Assembly (NCBI GenBank): GCA_002408185.1
Contig: DHQV01000023.1
Span: 38,881-102,880 of the forward strand
DNA length: 64,000 bases
Reading direction: 5' to 3'
Source of the DNA: Deltaproteobacteria bacterium UBA5329
Lineage (GTDB): Bacteria; Desulfobacterota; Syntrophorhabdia; Syntrophorhabdales; Syntrophorhabdaceae
Made by a program: the position numbers and the translations under genes. Every line of letters starts with the position of its first letter. Position 1 is the first letter of the stretch. The notes beneath the pieces are model-generated. The model saw only the letters and a program-made list of their open reading frames with translations, searched no databases and had not been told where the DNA came from. This document shows, in pieces, positions 9,580 through 18,941 of the stretch.

Positions 9580-10827
9580 ATGAAGAGCATGCTTTTTGAT
9601 AGAAAAATCTTGTCGTGGTGCCTCTTCGATTTTGCCAACTCGAGCTATTCGGCAGTCATTGCGGCGGTGATCTTTCCTGTTTATTACACGTCGGTTATCG
9701 TGGGCAACGAGGCGGGCCTGGGTGATGTCTGGTGGGGCAGGGCGATTTCCGTGAGCATGGCGTTCGTTGCGTTGAGTTCACCATTGCTCGGCGGGATCTC
9801 CGATTACTCCGGGGCACGGAAGAAATTCCTTTTCACATACACGATGTTGTGCGTCATGGCGACGGCCTCACTGGTATTCGTGCCAAAAGGGGCAATAGCG
9901 GCCGGGTTTCTCCTTATCGTCTTTGCCAATGTCGGCATGGAGGGCGGGATCGTGTTCTATAACTCGTTCCTGAACGATATTGCCCGGAATGAATACCAGG
10001 GACGCGTATCTGCATGGGGATTCGCAACGGGATATCTGGGCTCGATTATTTCGCTGCTTGCAGCATTATTGTTCATAAAGGCCGATCATATCACGTTAAC
10101 CTGGCCGATGGCCGCAACATTTTTCCTTGTATTTTCCCTGCCTGCGTTTTTCTTTTTGCCTGCGGATGAACCGAAAGGCGTCACGATAGCACGGGCCGCC
10201 AAAGAAGGGCTACAAACCACTTTTTCGGTTTTGAGGAAGATGTGGTCGAACAGGGACCAGAGAAGGTTTCTCCTGGCGTACCTCCTGTATGAAGATGGTG
10301 TTAACACTGTTATCGTTTTCTCCAGCATCTTTGCCGCAACGACGCTTGGTTTCAGATCGGAGGAACTGGTCGGCCTCTATCTCGTTGTTCAGGTAACTGC
10401 CCTCGCCGGTGCATTTATCATGGCGCGACCCATAGATTTTTGGGGTCCGAAGAAAGTTGTGTCCATGTCCCTTGCGCTATGGGTCCTTGTGACGGTGCTC
10501 GTGTACTTCATATATCGAAAGAGCTTCTTCTTCGCCGTGGCCTCGATGGCAGGGATTGGCCTCGGGACCGTCCAGGCGGCAACACGGGCATTCTTCGCAC
10601 AATTCATTCCTCCCGGCGATGAATCGAAGTACTTCGGTGTGTACAGCCTGGTCGGCAAGACGTCCGCCGTACTGGGTCCGCTCATCTTCGGTGCCGTGTC
10701 GTCGCTTACAAAGAACCAGCGGCCTGCCGTAGCCGCGGTCTCTATCCTTTTTATAACGGGTTTTGTTATCCTGCAGTTCGTACGGGGCGGATATCCCAAT
10801 GTGAAGACAATGAGCAGTGAGGAGTGA
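9580..10827 (+). CDS. Atg22/UMF1-family MFS transporter
   Basis: A 415-residue membrane protein with about twelve hydrophobic helices. The N-terminal WCLFDFANSSYSAVI is the hallmark of the Atg22/UMF1 branch of the major facilitator superfamily, and a GxxSD-type loop follows (LLGGISDYSGARKK). Members are thought to export amino acids or related solutes; the substrate here is unknown. The ribosome site before ATG 9580 is weak. The stop codon lies within a tandem heptamer repeat. Confidence 0.85.
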   Translation: MKSMLFDRKILSWCLFDFANSSYSAVIAAVIFPVYYTSVIVGNEAGLGDVWWGRAISVSMAFVALSSPLLGGISDYSGARKKFLFTYTMLCVMATASLVFVPKGAIAAGFLLIVFANVGMEGGIVFYNSFLNDIARNEYQGRVSAWGFATGYLGSIISLLAALLFIKADHITLTWPMAATFFLVFSLPAFFFLPADEPKGVTIARAAKEGLQTTFSVLRKMWSNRDQRRFLLAYLLYEDGVNTVIVFSSIFAATTLGFRSEELVGLYLVVQVTALAGAFIMARPIDFWGPKKVVSMSLALWVLVTVLVYFIYRKSFFFAVASMAGIGLGTVQAATRAFFAQFIPPGDESKYFGVYSLVGKTSAVLGPLIFGAVSSLTKNQRPAVAAVSILFITGFVILQFVRGGYPNVKTMSSEE

Positions 10828-10848
10828 GGAGTTTAAAATCTCCTCACT
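10816..10848. repeat. AGTGAGG heptamer tandem with inverted arm
   Basis: Two tandem AGTGAGG units (from 10816) are followed by TTTAAAAT and CTCCTCACT (10840-10848), which pairs perfectly with AGTGAGGAG at 10823-10831. The MFS stop TGA (10825-10827) is within the left arm. The element lies between convergent MFS and gpsA genes and can form a compact hairpin in both directions. Confidence 0.75.
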
Positions 10849-10869
10849 GTTTTCTGTTTACCATTTGGA

Positions 10870-11862
10870 TTAGTCTTCCGTCTTGAATTCCCTTTTGATT
10901 ATATCCCTGAGGGATGCCGTGATGTCTTTGTCTTCATATACGATGCGGTATAGTTCCTCTGTGATGGGCATTTCGACGCCAAGCTTTTGCGCAAGATTAT
11001 GAGCCGCGTTGATTGTGTAATATCCTTCAACCACGGTTTTCTGGGACGCTATGATATCGGCCGATCCCTTACCCGAGGCGAGTTCCATGCCGAAGAGTCT
11101 GTTCCTGCTCAAGGCTCCGTACGAGGTCAGGATCAGGTCTCCCATTCCCGATAAGCCCATGAAGGTTGTTTCTTTGGCGCCGAGTGCTCTGCCCAGCCTT
11201 TTTATCTCGGCAAGCGCCCGCGTTGTGAAGGCGGCCTGAGTGTTCATACCGAAATGAAGGCCGTCGATGATCCCCGAGCCGATGGCCATGACGTTCTTCA
11301 ATGCTCCTCCCAGCTCCACCCCGACGATGTCGTCAATGCGATAGACTCTGAAGTAATCGCTGTGTATCTCCTGCTGAAGCGCGTAAGAAAGGTCGATATT
11401 TTTGGAGGCGACGACCGATGCGGTGAAAAGTCCCTGTGCCACTTCCTTCGCAAAGGAGGGACCCGAAAGCGTGGCTATATTGGCACCCTGCGAACCGGTG
11501 ATCTCCTCGATGATCTCGTTCATGAGTTTGAATGTCGCGCGCTCGATACCTTTCGTCAGAATGAGGATCTTCTTACTCTTCAGTTCTGCACCGAAGGGTG
11601 TTAAGGTGGCGCGAAGCGCAAACGAAGGGGTCGCGGCAACTATTGTCTCGGCAAAATCAAGGGCTTCGTCAATAGAATGCGTGAAACGGATCGTGTCCGG
11701 CATTTTGAAACCGGACAGGAATGCGGTGTTCTCCCGCGTTTCAGTCATCTCGGGGACAAGTTCGGGTTCGAACGCCCGGAGCATGACCTCATTGCCGATC
11801 CGTGCGCAATGGATTGCAAAGGCCGTTCCCCATGCACCGGCGCCGATCACACTGATTTTCAT
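10870..11862 (-). CDS. gpsA: Glycerol-3-phosphate dehydrogenase [NAD(P)+]
   Basis: Makes sn-glycerol 3-phosphate for phospholipid synthesis from dihydroxyacetone phosphate. The 330-residue product starts with the Rossmann motif [12 protein letters not shown] and contains the family segments [18 protein letters not shown], and [14 protein letters not shown] with the catalytic lysine. Its ATG overlaps the gyrA stop by four bases, so the two are translationally coupled. Confidence 0.95.
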   Translation of the reverse strand: MKISVIGAGAWGTAFAIHCARIGNEVMLRAFEPELVPEMTETRENTAFLSGFKMPDTIRFTHSIDEALDFAETIVAATPSFALRATLTPFGAELKSKKILILTKGIERATFKLMNEIIEEITGSQGANIATLSGPSFAKEVAQGLFTASVVASKNIDLSYALQQEIHSDYFRVYRIDDIVGVELGGALKNVMAIGSGIIDGLHFGMNTQAAFTTRALAEIKRLGRALGAKETTFMGLSGMGDLILTSYGALSRNRLFGMELASGKGSADIIASQKTVVEGYYTINAAHNLAQKLGVEMPITEELYRIVYEDKDITASLRDIIKREFKTED

Positions 11863-14327
11863 GCATTGCCGTCCGGGAAGGTATCGGGGTCGTCGATCAA
11901 ATCACCGTTCTCCCCTTCGATGATCGCTACACCGCTGATCACCTCACCTTCATTGAGCCCCATGAGCTTTACACCGAGGCCGCCCCGTTTCTGGACCGGT
12001 ATGTTGCTGGAGCGGAACCGTATGGTCCTGCCGGTATCCGTAACAAGTATCACGTCTTCTTTTTCACTCAGGCGGTTAAGGCCGACAACGTGGCCATTTT
12101 TTGTTCCGCACCTGACATTGATGATACCGGACCCTCCGCGGGCCTGGAGACGGTAATCTGAACACGGGGCGCGTTTGCCGTAGCCCTTTTCCGTTACGGT
12201 GAAGATGGTGCATGATTCGTCGACCTCAACAGCCGATACGACCTCATCCGAGGCCTTTTTGAACCGGATGCCCCGTACTCCGTACGCCGTCCGTCCCATG
12301 GGCCTGATCTCTTCCTCTTTGAAGCGTATCGACAGGCCGAACTTCGTTGCCACCATGATCTCGCCATTACCCAATGTCTCGATCACGTTGATCAGGCTGT
12401 CATCGTCTGGCAAGGTTATTGCCTTGATGCCGGTCGATCGGATATTTTTGAGCAGATCGAGGCTCAGCCTCTTGACATGGCCTTTTTTCGTTACGAAGAA
12501 AAGGAAGCTGTCTTCTGAATATTCCTTGACATGGGCAACAGCTGTTATACGTTCGTCCTTTTCCAAGTTTATCAGGTGAACGACGGGTTTGCCCTTGGAT
12601 GTGAGCGATGCCTCGGGTATTGTATGTACACGCACGGTATGCACCTTGCCGGTATTGGTGAAGAACAGAATGTTTGAATGCGTCGACGCTATGTACAAGT
12701 GGTCGACGAAATCCTCCTCGCGCACCACGATCCCTGTTCGTCCTTTGCCTCCTCTGCCCTGGCTCCTGTACAGATCGAGGGATGTGCGTTTGATATATCC
12801 CTTATTTGTCATCATGACGACGACCTCTTCTTCCTTGATCATATCTTCAAGGGTTATTTCAGGCACGTAGTCGACGATCTCGGTCAAGCGCTTGTCACCG
12901 TATCTGTCTCGGACCTCGATAAGCTCTTTTTTCACCAGGTCCATAAGTATCGACTCATTCGAAAGCAGCAGCCTCAGGCGGTTTATCTCTTCCGATGTCG
13001 TTCTATGGTCATCGAGGATCTTCGTCCTTTCCATGGAGGTCAACCGCTGGAGGCGCATCTCGAGGATGTTTGTGGCCTGTTTTTCGGAAAAAGAGAAACG
13101 GGCTATCAGGGCCTCGCGCGCCGCAGGGGTATTTGCGGAACCGCGTATGATGGCGATAACCTCGTCGATATTGTCAAGGGCGATCCTGAGACCTTCCAGT
13201 AGATGGAGCCGGTCCAAAGCCTTGTTGAGCTCAAAGGTGGAGCGCCTGGTCACGATCTCCTTGCGGAACTCCACAAATTCATGAAGCATCTCTTTCAGAT
13301 TGAGCAGCTTCGGCTCGTTATTCACGATCGTCAGGAATATGATCCCAAAGGTTGTTTGAAGCTGGGTGTGCTTGTAGAGCTTGTTCAGGATAGGGATGGG
13401 TATCTCGCCTTTCTTGAGATCTATTACTATCCGCATCCCTTCCCGGCTCGACTCGTCCTTGATATTCGATATGCCTTCGATCCGCTTCGAATTGATCAAC
13501 TCGACAATGTTCTCGATAAGGCGGGCCTTGTTTACCTGGTAGGGGATCTCCGTTATGACAATGGTCTCACGCCCGTCCTTCTTGCGCTTCTCGATGTCGG
13601 CCTTCGCCCGAAGCACAATATGGCCGCGGCCGGTCTCATAAGCTTCGATGATTCCCTGCCTGCCGAAGATAATGCCCTGTGTCGGAAAATCCGGGCCGGG
13701 TATGATCTCCATGAGTTCGGTCAGGGGAATATCCCTGTTTTCGATGAAAGCGATAAGCCCGTTTATGACCTCCACCATGTTGTGCGGCGGAATGTTCGTC
13801 GCCATGCCCACAGCGATCCCCGATGACCCGTTTATGAGAAGGTTGGGTAGCCGGGAAGGCAATACGATGGGTTCGACGAGGGAATCGTCATAGTTTGGCC
13901 GGAATGTTACCGTATCCTTTTCTATGTCCTTCAGTATCTCTTCGGCAATCCGCGACAGCCGTATCTCGGTATACCTCATGGCTGCAGGCGCGTCACCGTC
14001 GACCGAGCCGAAGTTGCCCTGGCCATCCACCTGCGGGTACCGCAGGGAAAATTCCTGTACCATCCTTGTTATTGCATCGTATACGGCCTGGTCCCCGTGG
14101 GGGTGAAACTTACCGATGACATCACCGACCACCCTGGCGGATTTTTTGTACGGCTTGTCATGGGTGTTGTTAAGCTCGTACATTGCATATAAGATCCTGC
14201 GATGGACAGGCTTTAACCCATCGCGTATATCCGGCAATGCCCGGCCTATTATCGTGCTCATTGCGTAGTCAAGATATGACCGCTTCATCTCCTCTTCTAT
14301 AGGGATACTTACGACAGATGACAGCAT
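11859..14327 (-). CDS. gyrA: DNA gyrase subunit A
   Basis: An 822-residue type II topoisomerase subunit that breaks and rejoins DNA. Catalytic Tyr119 is in AAMRYTE. The GyrA box QGRGGKG opens the C-terminal beta-pinwheel wrapping domain, which marks this as GyrA and not ParC. The quinolone region reads [10 protein letters not shown], so the position of E. coli Ser83 is Gln80 and that of Asp87 is Asp84. It heads a two-gene unit with gpsA. No gyrB is present in the window. Confidence 0.95.
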   Translation of the reverse strand: MLSSVVSIPIEEEMKRSYLDYAMSTIIGRALPDIRDGLKPVHRRILYAMYELNNTHDKPYKKSARVVGDVIGKFHPHGDQAVYDAITRMVQEFSLRYPQVDGQGNFGSVDGDAPAAMRYTEIRLSRIAEEILKDIEKDTVTFRPNYDDSLVEPIVLPSRLPNLLINGSSGIAVGMATNIPPHNMVEVINGLIAFIENRDIPLTELMEIIPGPDFPTQGIIFGRQGIIEAYETGRGHIVLRAKADIEKRKKDGRETIVITEIPYQVNKARLIENIVELINSKRIEGISNIKDESSREGMRIVIDLKKGEIPIPILNKLYKHTQLQTTFGIIFLTIVNNEPKLLNLKEMLHEFVEFRKEIVTRRSTFELNKALDRLHLLEGLRIALDNIDEVIAIIRGSANTPAAREALIARFSFSEKQATNILEMRLQRLTSMERTKILDDHRTTSEEINRLRLLLSNESILMDLVKKELIEVRDRYGDKRLTEIVDYVPEITLEDMIKEEEVVVMMTNKGYIKRTSLDLYRSQGRGGKGRTGIVVREEDFVDHLYIASTHSNILFFTNTGKVHTVRVHTIPEASLTSKGKPVVHLINLEKDERITAVAHVKEYSEDSFLFFVTKKGHVKRLSLDLLKNIRSTGIKAITLPDDDSLINVIETLGNGEIMVATKFGLSIRFKEEEIRPMGRTAYGVRGIRFKKASDEVVSAVEVDESCTIFTVTEKGYGKRAPCSDYRLQARGGSGIINVRCGTKNGHVVGLNRLSEKEDVILVTDTGRTIRFRSSNIPVQKRGGLGVKLMGLNEGEVISGVAIIEGENGDLIDDPDTFPDGNA

Positions 14328-14541
14328 TAAATCCTCCGGATTTGTCGTGAATTTTTAATCTAATGTACCATATTCCGGACATCCTGTAAACGAGAGTAAA
14401 CCCCGGCATGAAGCCGTGGGGAGACACGCTCGGTGATGGGTTCCGCGGACGGTCCGGCAGGCCATACCCGGTGCGGTTTATCGTCGCACTCACCATAAGA
14501 ACCAGTTGACAATCATCGGAACATCGTGGAAAAATAATTCA

Positions 14542-14802
14542 ATGAAAAGCACCGGTCTCATAGCTGTCATCATGGCCCTTGCTGTTTTCCTGCCTTCCTG
14601 CGGTAAGGAAATTAAAAGCCTTAAAGAAGAATTGCGGGTCGTAAAGGAAGAGAATAGTTTCCTGAAGGCAGAAAATATCGCCCTTAAGAAGGAAGTTGAA
14701 GAGCTTTACAAGAAGCTGGAGGAAAAAGAAAAGGCCAAAGCAGTCGTGCCGCAAGCTCAACTGGTCCCGGCAAACACCCCGAAAAACCCGCAGAAAAGGT
14801 GA
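14542..14802 (+). CDS. Small coiled-coil lipoprotein
   Basis: An 86-residue protein with a type II signal peptide: basic MKS, a hydrophobic stretch and lipobox LPSC. A Lys/Glu-rich coiled coil follows (residues about 25-65), then a short Pro/Gln tail. The layout resembles small outer-membrane lipoproteins of the Lpp type, but I recognise no family. The start at 14542 is chosen because it places the basic end directly before the hydrophobic segment. It precedes truA by about 95 bases. Confidence 0.65.
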   Translation: MKSTGLIAVIMALAVFLPSCGKEIKSLKEELRVVKEENSFLKAENIALKKEVEELYKKLEEKEKAKAVVPQAQLVPANTPKNPQKR

Positions 14803-14896
14803 AGAAACCGGAGGCATAAAAACCAAGATAGGCCCGGTCTCAAACCGCACTCATTTATTTGTCAACAGGTACTGGGTAAACATGGAAACGTACTGT

Positions 14897-15631
14897 ATGA
14901 GAAATATATCCCTGGTCATCGAGTATGAAGGGACCAATTATCACGGGTGGCAATGCCAGCCTAACGGCTTGACAATAGAAGAAATTGTAAGGAGCGCCAT
15001 TGAAAGGATCATCGATCATCCGGTAAGGATGCACAGTGCGGGACGTACGGATGCCGGAGTTCATGCCTTTGGCCAGGTCGTTAATTTTTTAACAGTCAAA
15101 AGTATTCCCCTCATGAATATCGAACGGGGATTAAACAGCATGCTGCCTTCGGATATACGGGTAAGGTCCGCACGGCAACAGGAACTTTCCTTCCATGCCC
15201 GCTACAGCGCAAAGAGCAAGACGTATGTCTACAGTATCCATAACGCGCCGCGTTTTTCACCATTCTCGGTCCGGTATTCATGGCATTACCCCTTTTTTCT
15301 TGATTGCGGCTTGATGAACGGTGCGATCAAGTCAATATTGGGTAAACACGATTTTTCGTCTTTCAAGAAGAAGAACGAACCGTACCGTAGCTGTGAACGC
15401 GAAGTACTGAAGGCGCGGGCAACAAGGAGGGGGTCTTTCATTTACATCATGATCGAGGCCACCGGTTTCTTGCGCTACATGGTGCGAAATATCGTCGGCA
15501 CTCTCGTTCTCGTCGGAGCGGGGAAGATGACCGTGGATGACTTTCAGGCGGTGATCGATGCGCGGAACCGTGACCGGGCCGGGCCAACCGCGCCGCCACA
15601 GGGGCTGTTCCTCAGGAGGGTAGTATACTGA
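14897..15631 (+). CDS. truA: tRNA pseudouridine(38-40) synthase TruA
   Basis: Converts uridines 38-40 of the tRNA anticodon stem to pseudouridine. The 244-residue product has the RNA-binding YEGTNYHGWQ segment, the catalytic aspartate in SAGRTDAGVHA, and the family C-terminus FLRYMVRNIVGTL. The ATG at 14897 follows a GGAAA at suitable spacing; an in-frame ATG fifteen bases earlier is possible. It ends just before a GTCTCAG tandem repeat. Confidence 0.94.
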   Translation: MRNISLVIEYEGTNYHGWQCQPNGLTIEEIVRSAIERIIDHPVRMHSAGRTDAGVHAFGQVVNFLTVKSIPLMNIERGLNSMLPSDIRVRSARQQELSFHARYSAKSKTYVYSIHNAPRFSPFSVRYSWHYPFFLDCGLMNGAIKSILGKHDFSSFKKKNEPYRSCEREVLKARATRRGSFIYIMIEATGFLRYMVRNIVGTLVLVGAGKMTVDDFQAVIDARNRDRAGPTAPPQGLFLRRVVY

Positions 15632-15637
15632 AAAAAC

Positions 15638-15651
15638 GTCTCAGGTCTCAG
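15638..15651 (+). repeat. GTCTCAG tandem heptamer
   Basis: GTCTCAGGTCTCAG is two exact copies of a 7-mer starting seven bases after the truA stop. The same unit, with GTCTCAA variants, forms an inverted pair at 18841-18935. No inverted arm is present here, and the flanking genes are co-oriented. Confidence 0.7.
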
Positions 15652-15684
15652 GCAGAAGACAAATAATTCATCATGGAAAGGGAT

Positions 15685-16800
15685 ATGAGTGAGTATACGT
15701 TAGTTGCGACGTCGGCGTTTGGGCTCGAGGCGGTAGTGGCGAGAGAGCTCAAGGCCCTTGGGTTTGAGAAGGTCATCGTCGAAAATGGACGGGTGATATT
15801 TTTTGGTTCGGACAGTGATATCGCCCGGACTAATATCTGGCTCAGGTGTGCCGACCGTATCCTCATGAAAATGGGACAGTTTCGTGCCTCGGATTTTGAA
15901 GAACTGTTCCAGGGTGTGCGCGTCATTCCGTGGGGCAGGTATATCTCCTCGACCGGAGCCATCCATGTGGGCGGCACGTCCGTCAAATCCGCATTGACGA
16001 GCATCCCCGCGTGCCAGTCAGTCGTTAAAAAAGCCATTGTGGAATCGATGAAAAAACGATACCGCATGGAACATTTTCCTGAAGATGGGCCCGTCCATGG
16101 GGTCGAATTTTCACTGCAGAACGACTTGGCGTCTGTTTACATGGATACAACCGGGCCGGGCCTCAATAAACGGGGATACAGGACGGGGGCCGGGCAGGCC
16201 GCCCTCAAAGAGACGCTGGCTGCAGGCCTCGTATATCTTAGCCGGTGGAAACCGGGCATCCCGTTCATTGATCCGTTCTGTGGTTCCGGCACTGTTGTCA
16301 TCGAAGCAGCGATGATAGGCAGGAACATCGCCCCGGGGATAGGGAGGGGATTCGCATCGGAGAAGTGGAAGTTCATTGACGCCGGGATATGGGAGAACGC
16401 GCGGCGCCGGGCCCGCAGGGAAGAAAGGAAGGCCACGCTCGATATAAAGGGGTCGGATATCGACGACTCCGTTATCACAAAAGCCCGCCGAAATGCCCGC
16501 AACGCAAAGGTCTTGCCGGCGGTGAAATTCGAGCGGCGCGATATAAAGGAGCTTGCGTTCCATGCTGACAAGGGTATTGTTGTCTGCAATCCCCCCTATG
16601 GCGAGAAATCGGGGGATAAAAAGGCTGTCGGCCAATTGATCAGGATGATGCGCGAGGCGTTCGATCGCGCCCCAGGCTGGTCATTCTTTGTATTTACCGG
16701 GTTTGAGGATTTCGAGTATCATTACGGAAACCCCGCCGATTCCAACCGAAAGCTCTACAATGGGCGGATCAAGTGTTATTTGTATCAATTCAAATCGTAG
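15685..16800 (+). CDS. THUMP-domain class I RNA methyltransferase (RlmL/YpsC family)
   Basis: A 371-residue protein with an N-terminal THUMP RNA-binding region and a C-terminal SAM-dependent fold. Motifs are FIDPFCGSGTVVIEAA for SAM binding and NPPYGE, the N6-guanine/adenine methylase catalytic motif, near residue 295. It fits the RlmL N-terminal-half/YpsC group that makes m2G in 23S rRNA; the exact nucleotide is not provable here. The start MSEYTLVAT matches where homologues begin. An alternative ATG twelve bases upstream has no better ribosome site. Confidence 0.88.
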   Translation: MSEYTLVATSAFGLEAVVARELKALGFEKVIVENGRVIFFGSDSDIARTNIWLRCADRILMKMGQFRASDFEELFQGVRVIPWGRYISSTGAIHVGGTSVKSALTSIPACQSVVKKAIVESMKKRYRMEHFPEDGPVHGVEFSLQNDLASVYMDTTGPGLNKRGYRTGAGQAALKETLAAGLVYLSRWKPGIPFIDPFCGSGTVVIEAAMIGRNIAPGIGRGFASEKWKFIDAGIWENARRRARREERKATLDIKGSDIDDSVITKARRNARNAKVLPAVKFERRDIKELAFHADKGIVVCNPPYGEKSGDKKAVGQLIRMMREAFDRAPGWSFFVFTGFEDFEYHYGNPADSNRKLYNGRIKCYLYQFKS

Positions 16801-16813
16801 GGGTTGATAGCAT

Positions 16814-16957
16814 AATAAACGACTACCACCCCTGCCATTCCGCCCACCCAAAGGGTACCCGGCGCCGGGATGATGATATCCTTTGGCCGGGAGTAGATCA
16901 TTCAGTCCACAATGTGGCAGCGCAGATAAAGCATCCACGATGTGGTAGTCGTTTATT
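16814..16957. repeat. 144-bp element bounded by a perfect 16-bp inverted repeat
   Basis: AATAAACGACTACCAC at 16814-16829 and its exact complement at 16942-16957 enclose 112 bp. Inside are CCAAAGG/CCTTTGG (16848-16854, 16880-16886), the palindrome CCCGGCGCCGGG (16858-16869) and two near-identical 11-mers, CCACAATGTGG and CCACGATGTGG (16907, 16935). GCAT occurs on both outer flanks. It could be a small non-autonomous mobile element or a highly structured RNA. I see no coding potential. Confidence 0.6.
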
Positions 16958-16969
16958 TTGCATATAACC

Positions 16970-17039
16970 CGTAAGTCGTGAGGTGCAAAAGCAAAAAACC
17001 AGCTTGATGAAAAATGTTCTTAACTCCTTACGACTTACG
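16970..17039. repeat. Second inverted pair of CGTAAGT heptamers
   Basis: CGTAAGTCGTGAGG at 16970-16983 pairs with CCTTACGACTTACG at 17026-17039 with a single G-U. The loop is 42 bases. The mscL stop (TAA, complement of 17035-17037) lies inside the right arm. Sequence, arm length and loop length closely match the 7778-7845 copy. Confidence 0.75.
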
Positions 17040-17484
17040 TTTTCTTAAGATCCGCCGTACAATGCGGACATTTCACGGCCAAAATGGGTATCGTCGACAG
17101 GCAATACTGGCATTCCTTCGTGGTCACCTCCTGCGGGACGGGCTCCCGTTTCATCCTGTTGACATTCTTGACGAGCATGAAGACGCAGAATGCCACGACC
17201 AGGAAACTGATGACGGTATTGAGAAAAAAGCCGTAATTTATGGTGACTGCACCTGCCGCCTTGGCCTGAGCTAGTGTTTCATACGGTCCCGGGGTCTTGC
17301 CGGCTTTCAGAATGGCGAAGAAGTTCGTAAAGTCGATGTTGCCGAGAAGAAGGCCTATGGGGGGCATAATGACGTCGTCAACGAGCGACTTGACGATAGC
17401 CACAAATGCGGCGCCTATGATAATACCTACGGCCATATCGACAACATTGCCGCGAAGAATGAATTCTCTGAATTCTTTACCCAT
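17035..17484 (-). CDS. mscL: Large-conductance mechanosensitive channel MscL with zinc-ribbon tail
   Basis: A homo-pentameric channel that vents solutes during hypo-osmotic shock. The 149-residue product has the canonical N-terminus ([19 protein letters not shown]), the first helix, a periplasmic loop with NYG, and the second helix at about residues 86-106. The C-terminus carries two CxxC pairs (C125/C128 and C139/C142), a rubredoxin-like zinc ribbon absent from E. coli MscL. GGAGG precedes the start. Confidence 0.94.
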   Translation of the reverse strand: MGKEFREFILRGNVVDMAVGIIIGAAFVAIVKSLVDDVIMPPIGLLLGNIDFTNFFAILKAGKTPGPYETLAQAKAAGAVTINYGFFLNTVISFLVVAFCVFMLVKNVNRMKREPVPQEVTTKECQYCLSTIPILAVKCPHCTADLKKT

Positions 17485-17603
17485 CTGGGCCTCCTTTGTT
17501 TTGAGATTTACCTCTGTTTAGATTTTATCCTATTATTGTTCAATGACCATACAAAAAAACTAAGTATCCAGTATAATACCTGCAATATACGAGGAGGCAG
17601 ATC

Positions 17604-17678
17604 ATGAAAAAGATCGGTTTTATCGGGTTGGGTTACCTCGGAAATATGTCGATGATATACAAGGTCCTGAAAGGATAA
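17604..17678 (+). pseudogene. Truncated Rossmann-fold ORF remnant
   Basis: A GAGGAGG ribosome site at about 17591 precedes ATG 17604 and a 24-codon ORF beginning MKKIGFIGLGYLG, the start typical of NAD-binding 3-hydroxyisobutyrate or 6-phosphogluconate dehydrogenase-type proteins. Translation then ends at 17678. The strong ribosome site and family-like N-terminus, followed by nothing further, suggest the remains of a deleted gene. Confidence 0.45.
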
Positions 17679-17752
17679 AATCTGGCATCGCGCAGCCGTT
17701 GCCTGAACCTTAAACTTGAAACTTTCCCCGAGGTTTGGTAACGTTTTTCTCA

Positions 17753-18817
17753 ATGCCTGAACGAAATGCACGCCGTTCGTCCAAAGCGGGGCTTCCTCCC
17801 GGGACGCTCGTCCATCTGGGGCGTCACGTTGCTGAAAAAGCCACGCTTACCATTATCAGCTACAGCAAAGATACCTGCCGCGTCAGGGAAACCACGAGCC
17901 TTGAGGAATGTTTTGCTTTTATCGATCCATCGATGGTCACGTGGATCAACATCGACGCCGTAAATGATGCCAAAACAGTCGAGGCGATCGGCAAGCATTT
18001 CAACCTGCACCCCCTGCTCCTGGAAGATATCATGAACACGGGGCAACGGCCGAAGATGGATGAGTATGAAGACCATCTCTTTCTTGTCCTGAAGATGCTG
18101 TTGATAAACGTCGATACAAGGTCACCAGAGGCTGACCAGATAAGCTTTGTGCTCGGCAGGAACTATCTCGTAACCTTTTTGGAAAGGCAGAGCGATGTGT
18201 TTCTCCCAGCAAAAGAGAGACTTCAAACCGAAAGCTCGCGGATCCGGAAGAGCGGCCCTGATTACCTGCTTTACACCCTCGTCGATATTATCGTGGATAA
18301 TTATTTCGCTATTATCGACAAAGGCAGCGAGATACTTGATGAGCTCGAATCCAAGGTCATTGCGGGTGCGCAGAGAGAAACCCTTATCGAGATCCAGAAA
18401 CGGAAAAGGGATTTCATTTTCCTCAGGAAATCGATATCGCCTCTGCGGGATGTACTATTGGCACTTCAAAGAAAGGATACCAGCCTTGTCTCGCCATCAT
18501 TGATCATGTTCTTCAGGGATATTGGGGACCATTCCGTCCACGTTATCGACAGTATTGAAACAGCGCGTGAAATGCTCTCAGGTATGCTAGACATCTATCT
18601 TTCCAGTGTGAGCAACCGGTTGAACGAGGTCATGAAGGTGCTCACGATCATATCGACCATATTTATACCCCTGACATTCATTGCCGGCGTGTACGGTATG
18701 AACTTTCATAATATGCCGGAGATCGGATGGCCATATGGCTATTACGCCAGCCTCGTTCTCATGGCATTCGTCGTCATAACAATGCTCATCTTTTTTCGGA
18801 AGAAGAAGTGGTTTTAG
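17753..18817 (+). CDS. corA: CorA-family magnesium/divalent cation transporter
   Basis: A 354-residue pentameric channel protein: a large cytoplasmic N-terminal domain, then two helices at the C-terminus. The selectivity motif GMN is present in VYGMNF before the final helix, and the protein ends in a basic RKKKW tail. ATG 17753 is preferred over a TTG six codons earlier; neither has a well-spaced ribosome site. It converges with the DUF362 gene across a heptamer repeat. Confidence 0.93.
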   Translation: MPERNARRSSKAGLPPGTLVHLGRHVAEKATLTIISYSKDTCRVRETTSLEECFAFIDPSMVTWINIDAVNDAKTVEAIGKHFNLHPLLLEDIMNTGQRPKMDEYEDHLFLVLKMLLINVDTRSPEADQISFVLGRNYLVTFLERQSDVFLPAKERLQTESSRIRKSGPDYLLYTLVDIIVDNYFAIIDKGSEILDELESKVIAGAQRETLIEIQKRKRDFIFLRKSISPLRDVLLALQRKDTSLVSPSLIMFFRDIGDHSVHVIDSIETAREMLSGMLDIYLSSVSNRLNEVMKVLTIISTIFIPLTFIAGVYGMNFHNMPEIGWPYGYYASLVLMAFVVITMLIFFRKKKWF

Positions 18818-18840
18818 TTTGACCATCTGCGGTGGTCTCT

Positions 18841-18935
18841 CAGGTCTCAAGTCTCAAGCAATAATTAATAAATATTCCGGCGTTCGGTGGAATGAATGAT
18901 ATTGTTTTTTTTACCTGAGACCTGATACTTGAGAC
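18841..18935. repeat. Inverted arrays of GTCTCAR heptamers
   Basis: CAGGTCTCAAGTCTCAAG at 18841-18858 holds about two and a half tandem 7-mers. The complement-type array CCTGAGACCTGATACTTGAGAC lies at 18914-18935. The 55-base spacer is AT-rich and contains a T8 run. The arrays sit between the convergent corA and DUF362 genes, like the CGTAAGT and AGTGAGG elements. Confidence 0.7.
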
Positions 18936-18941
18936 GCTTCA

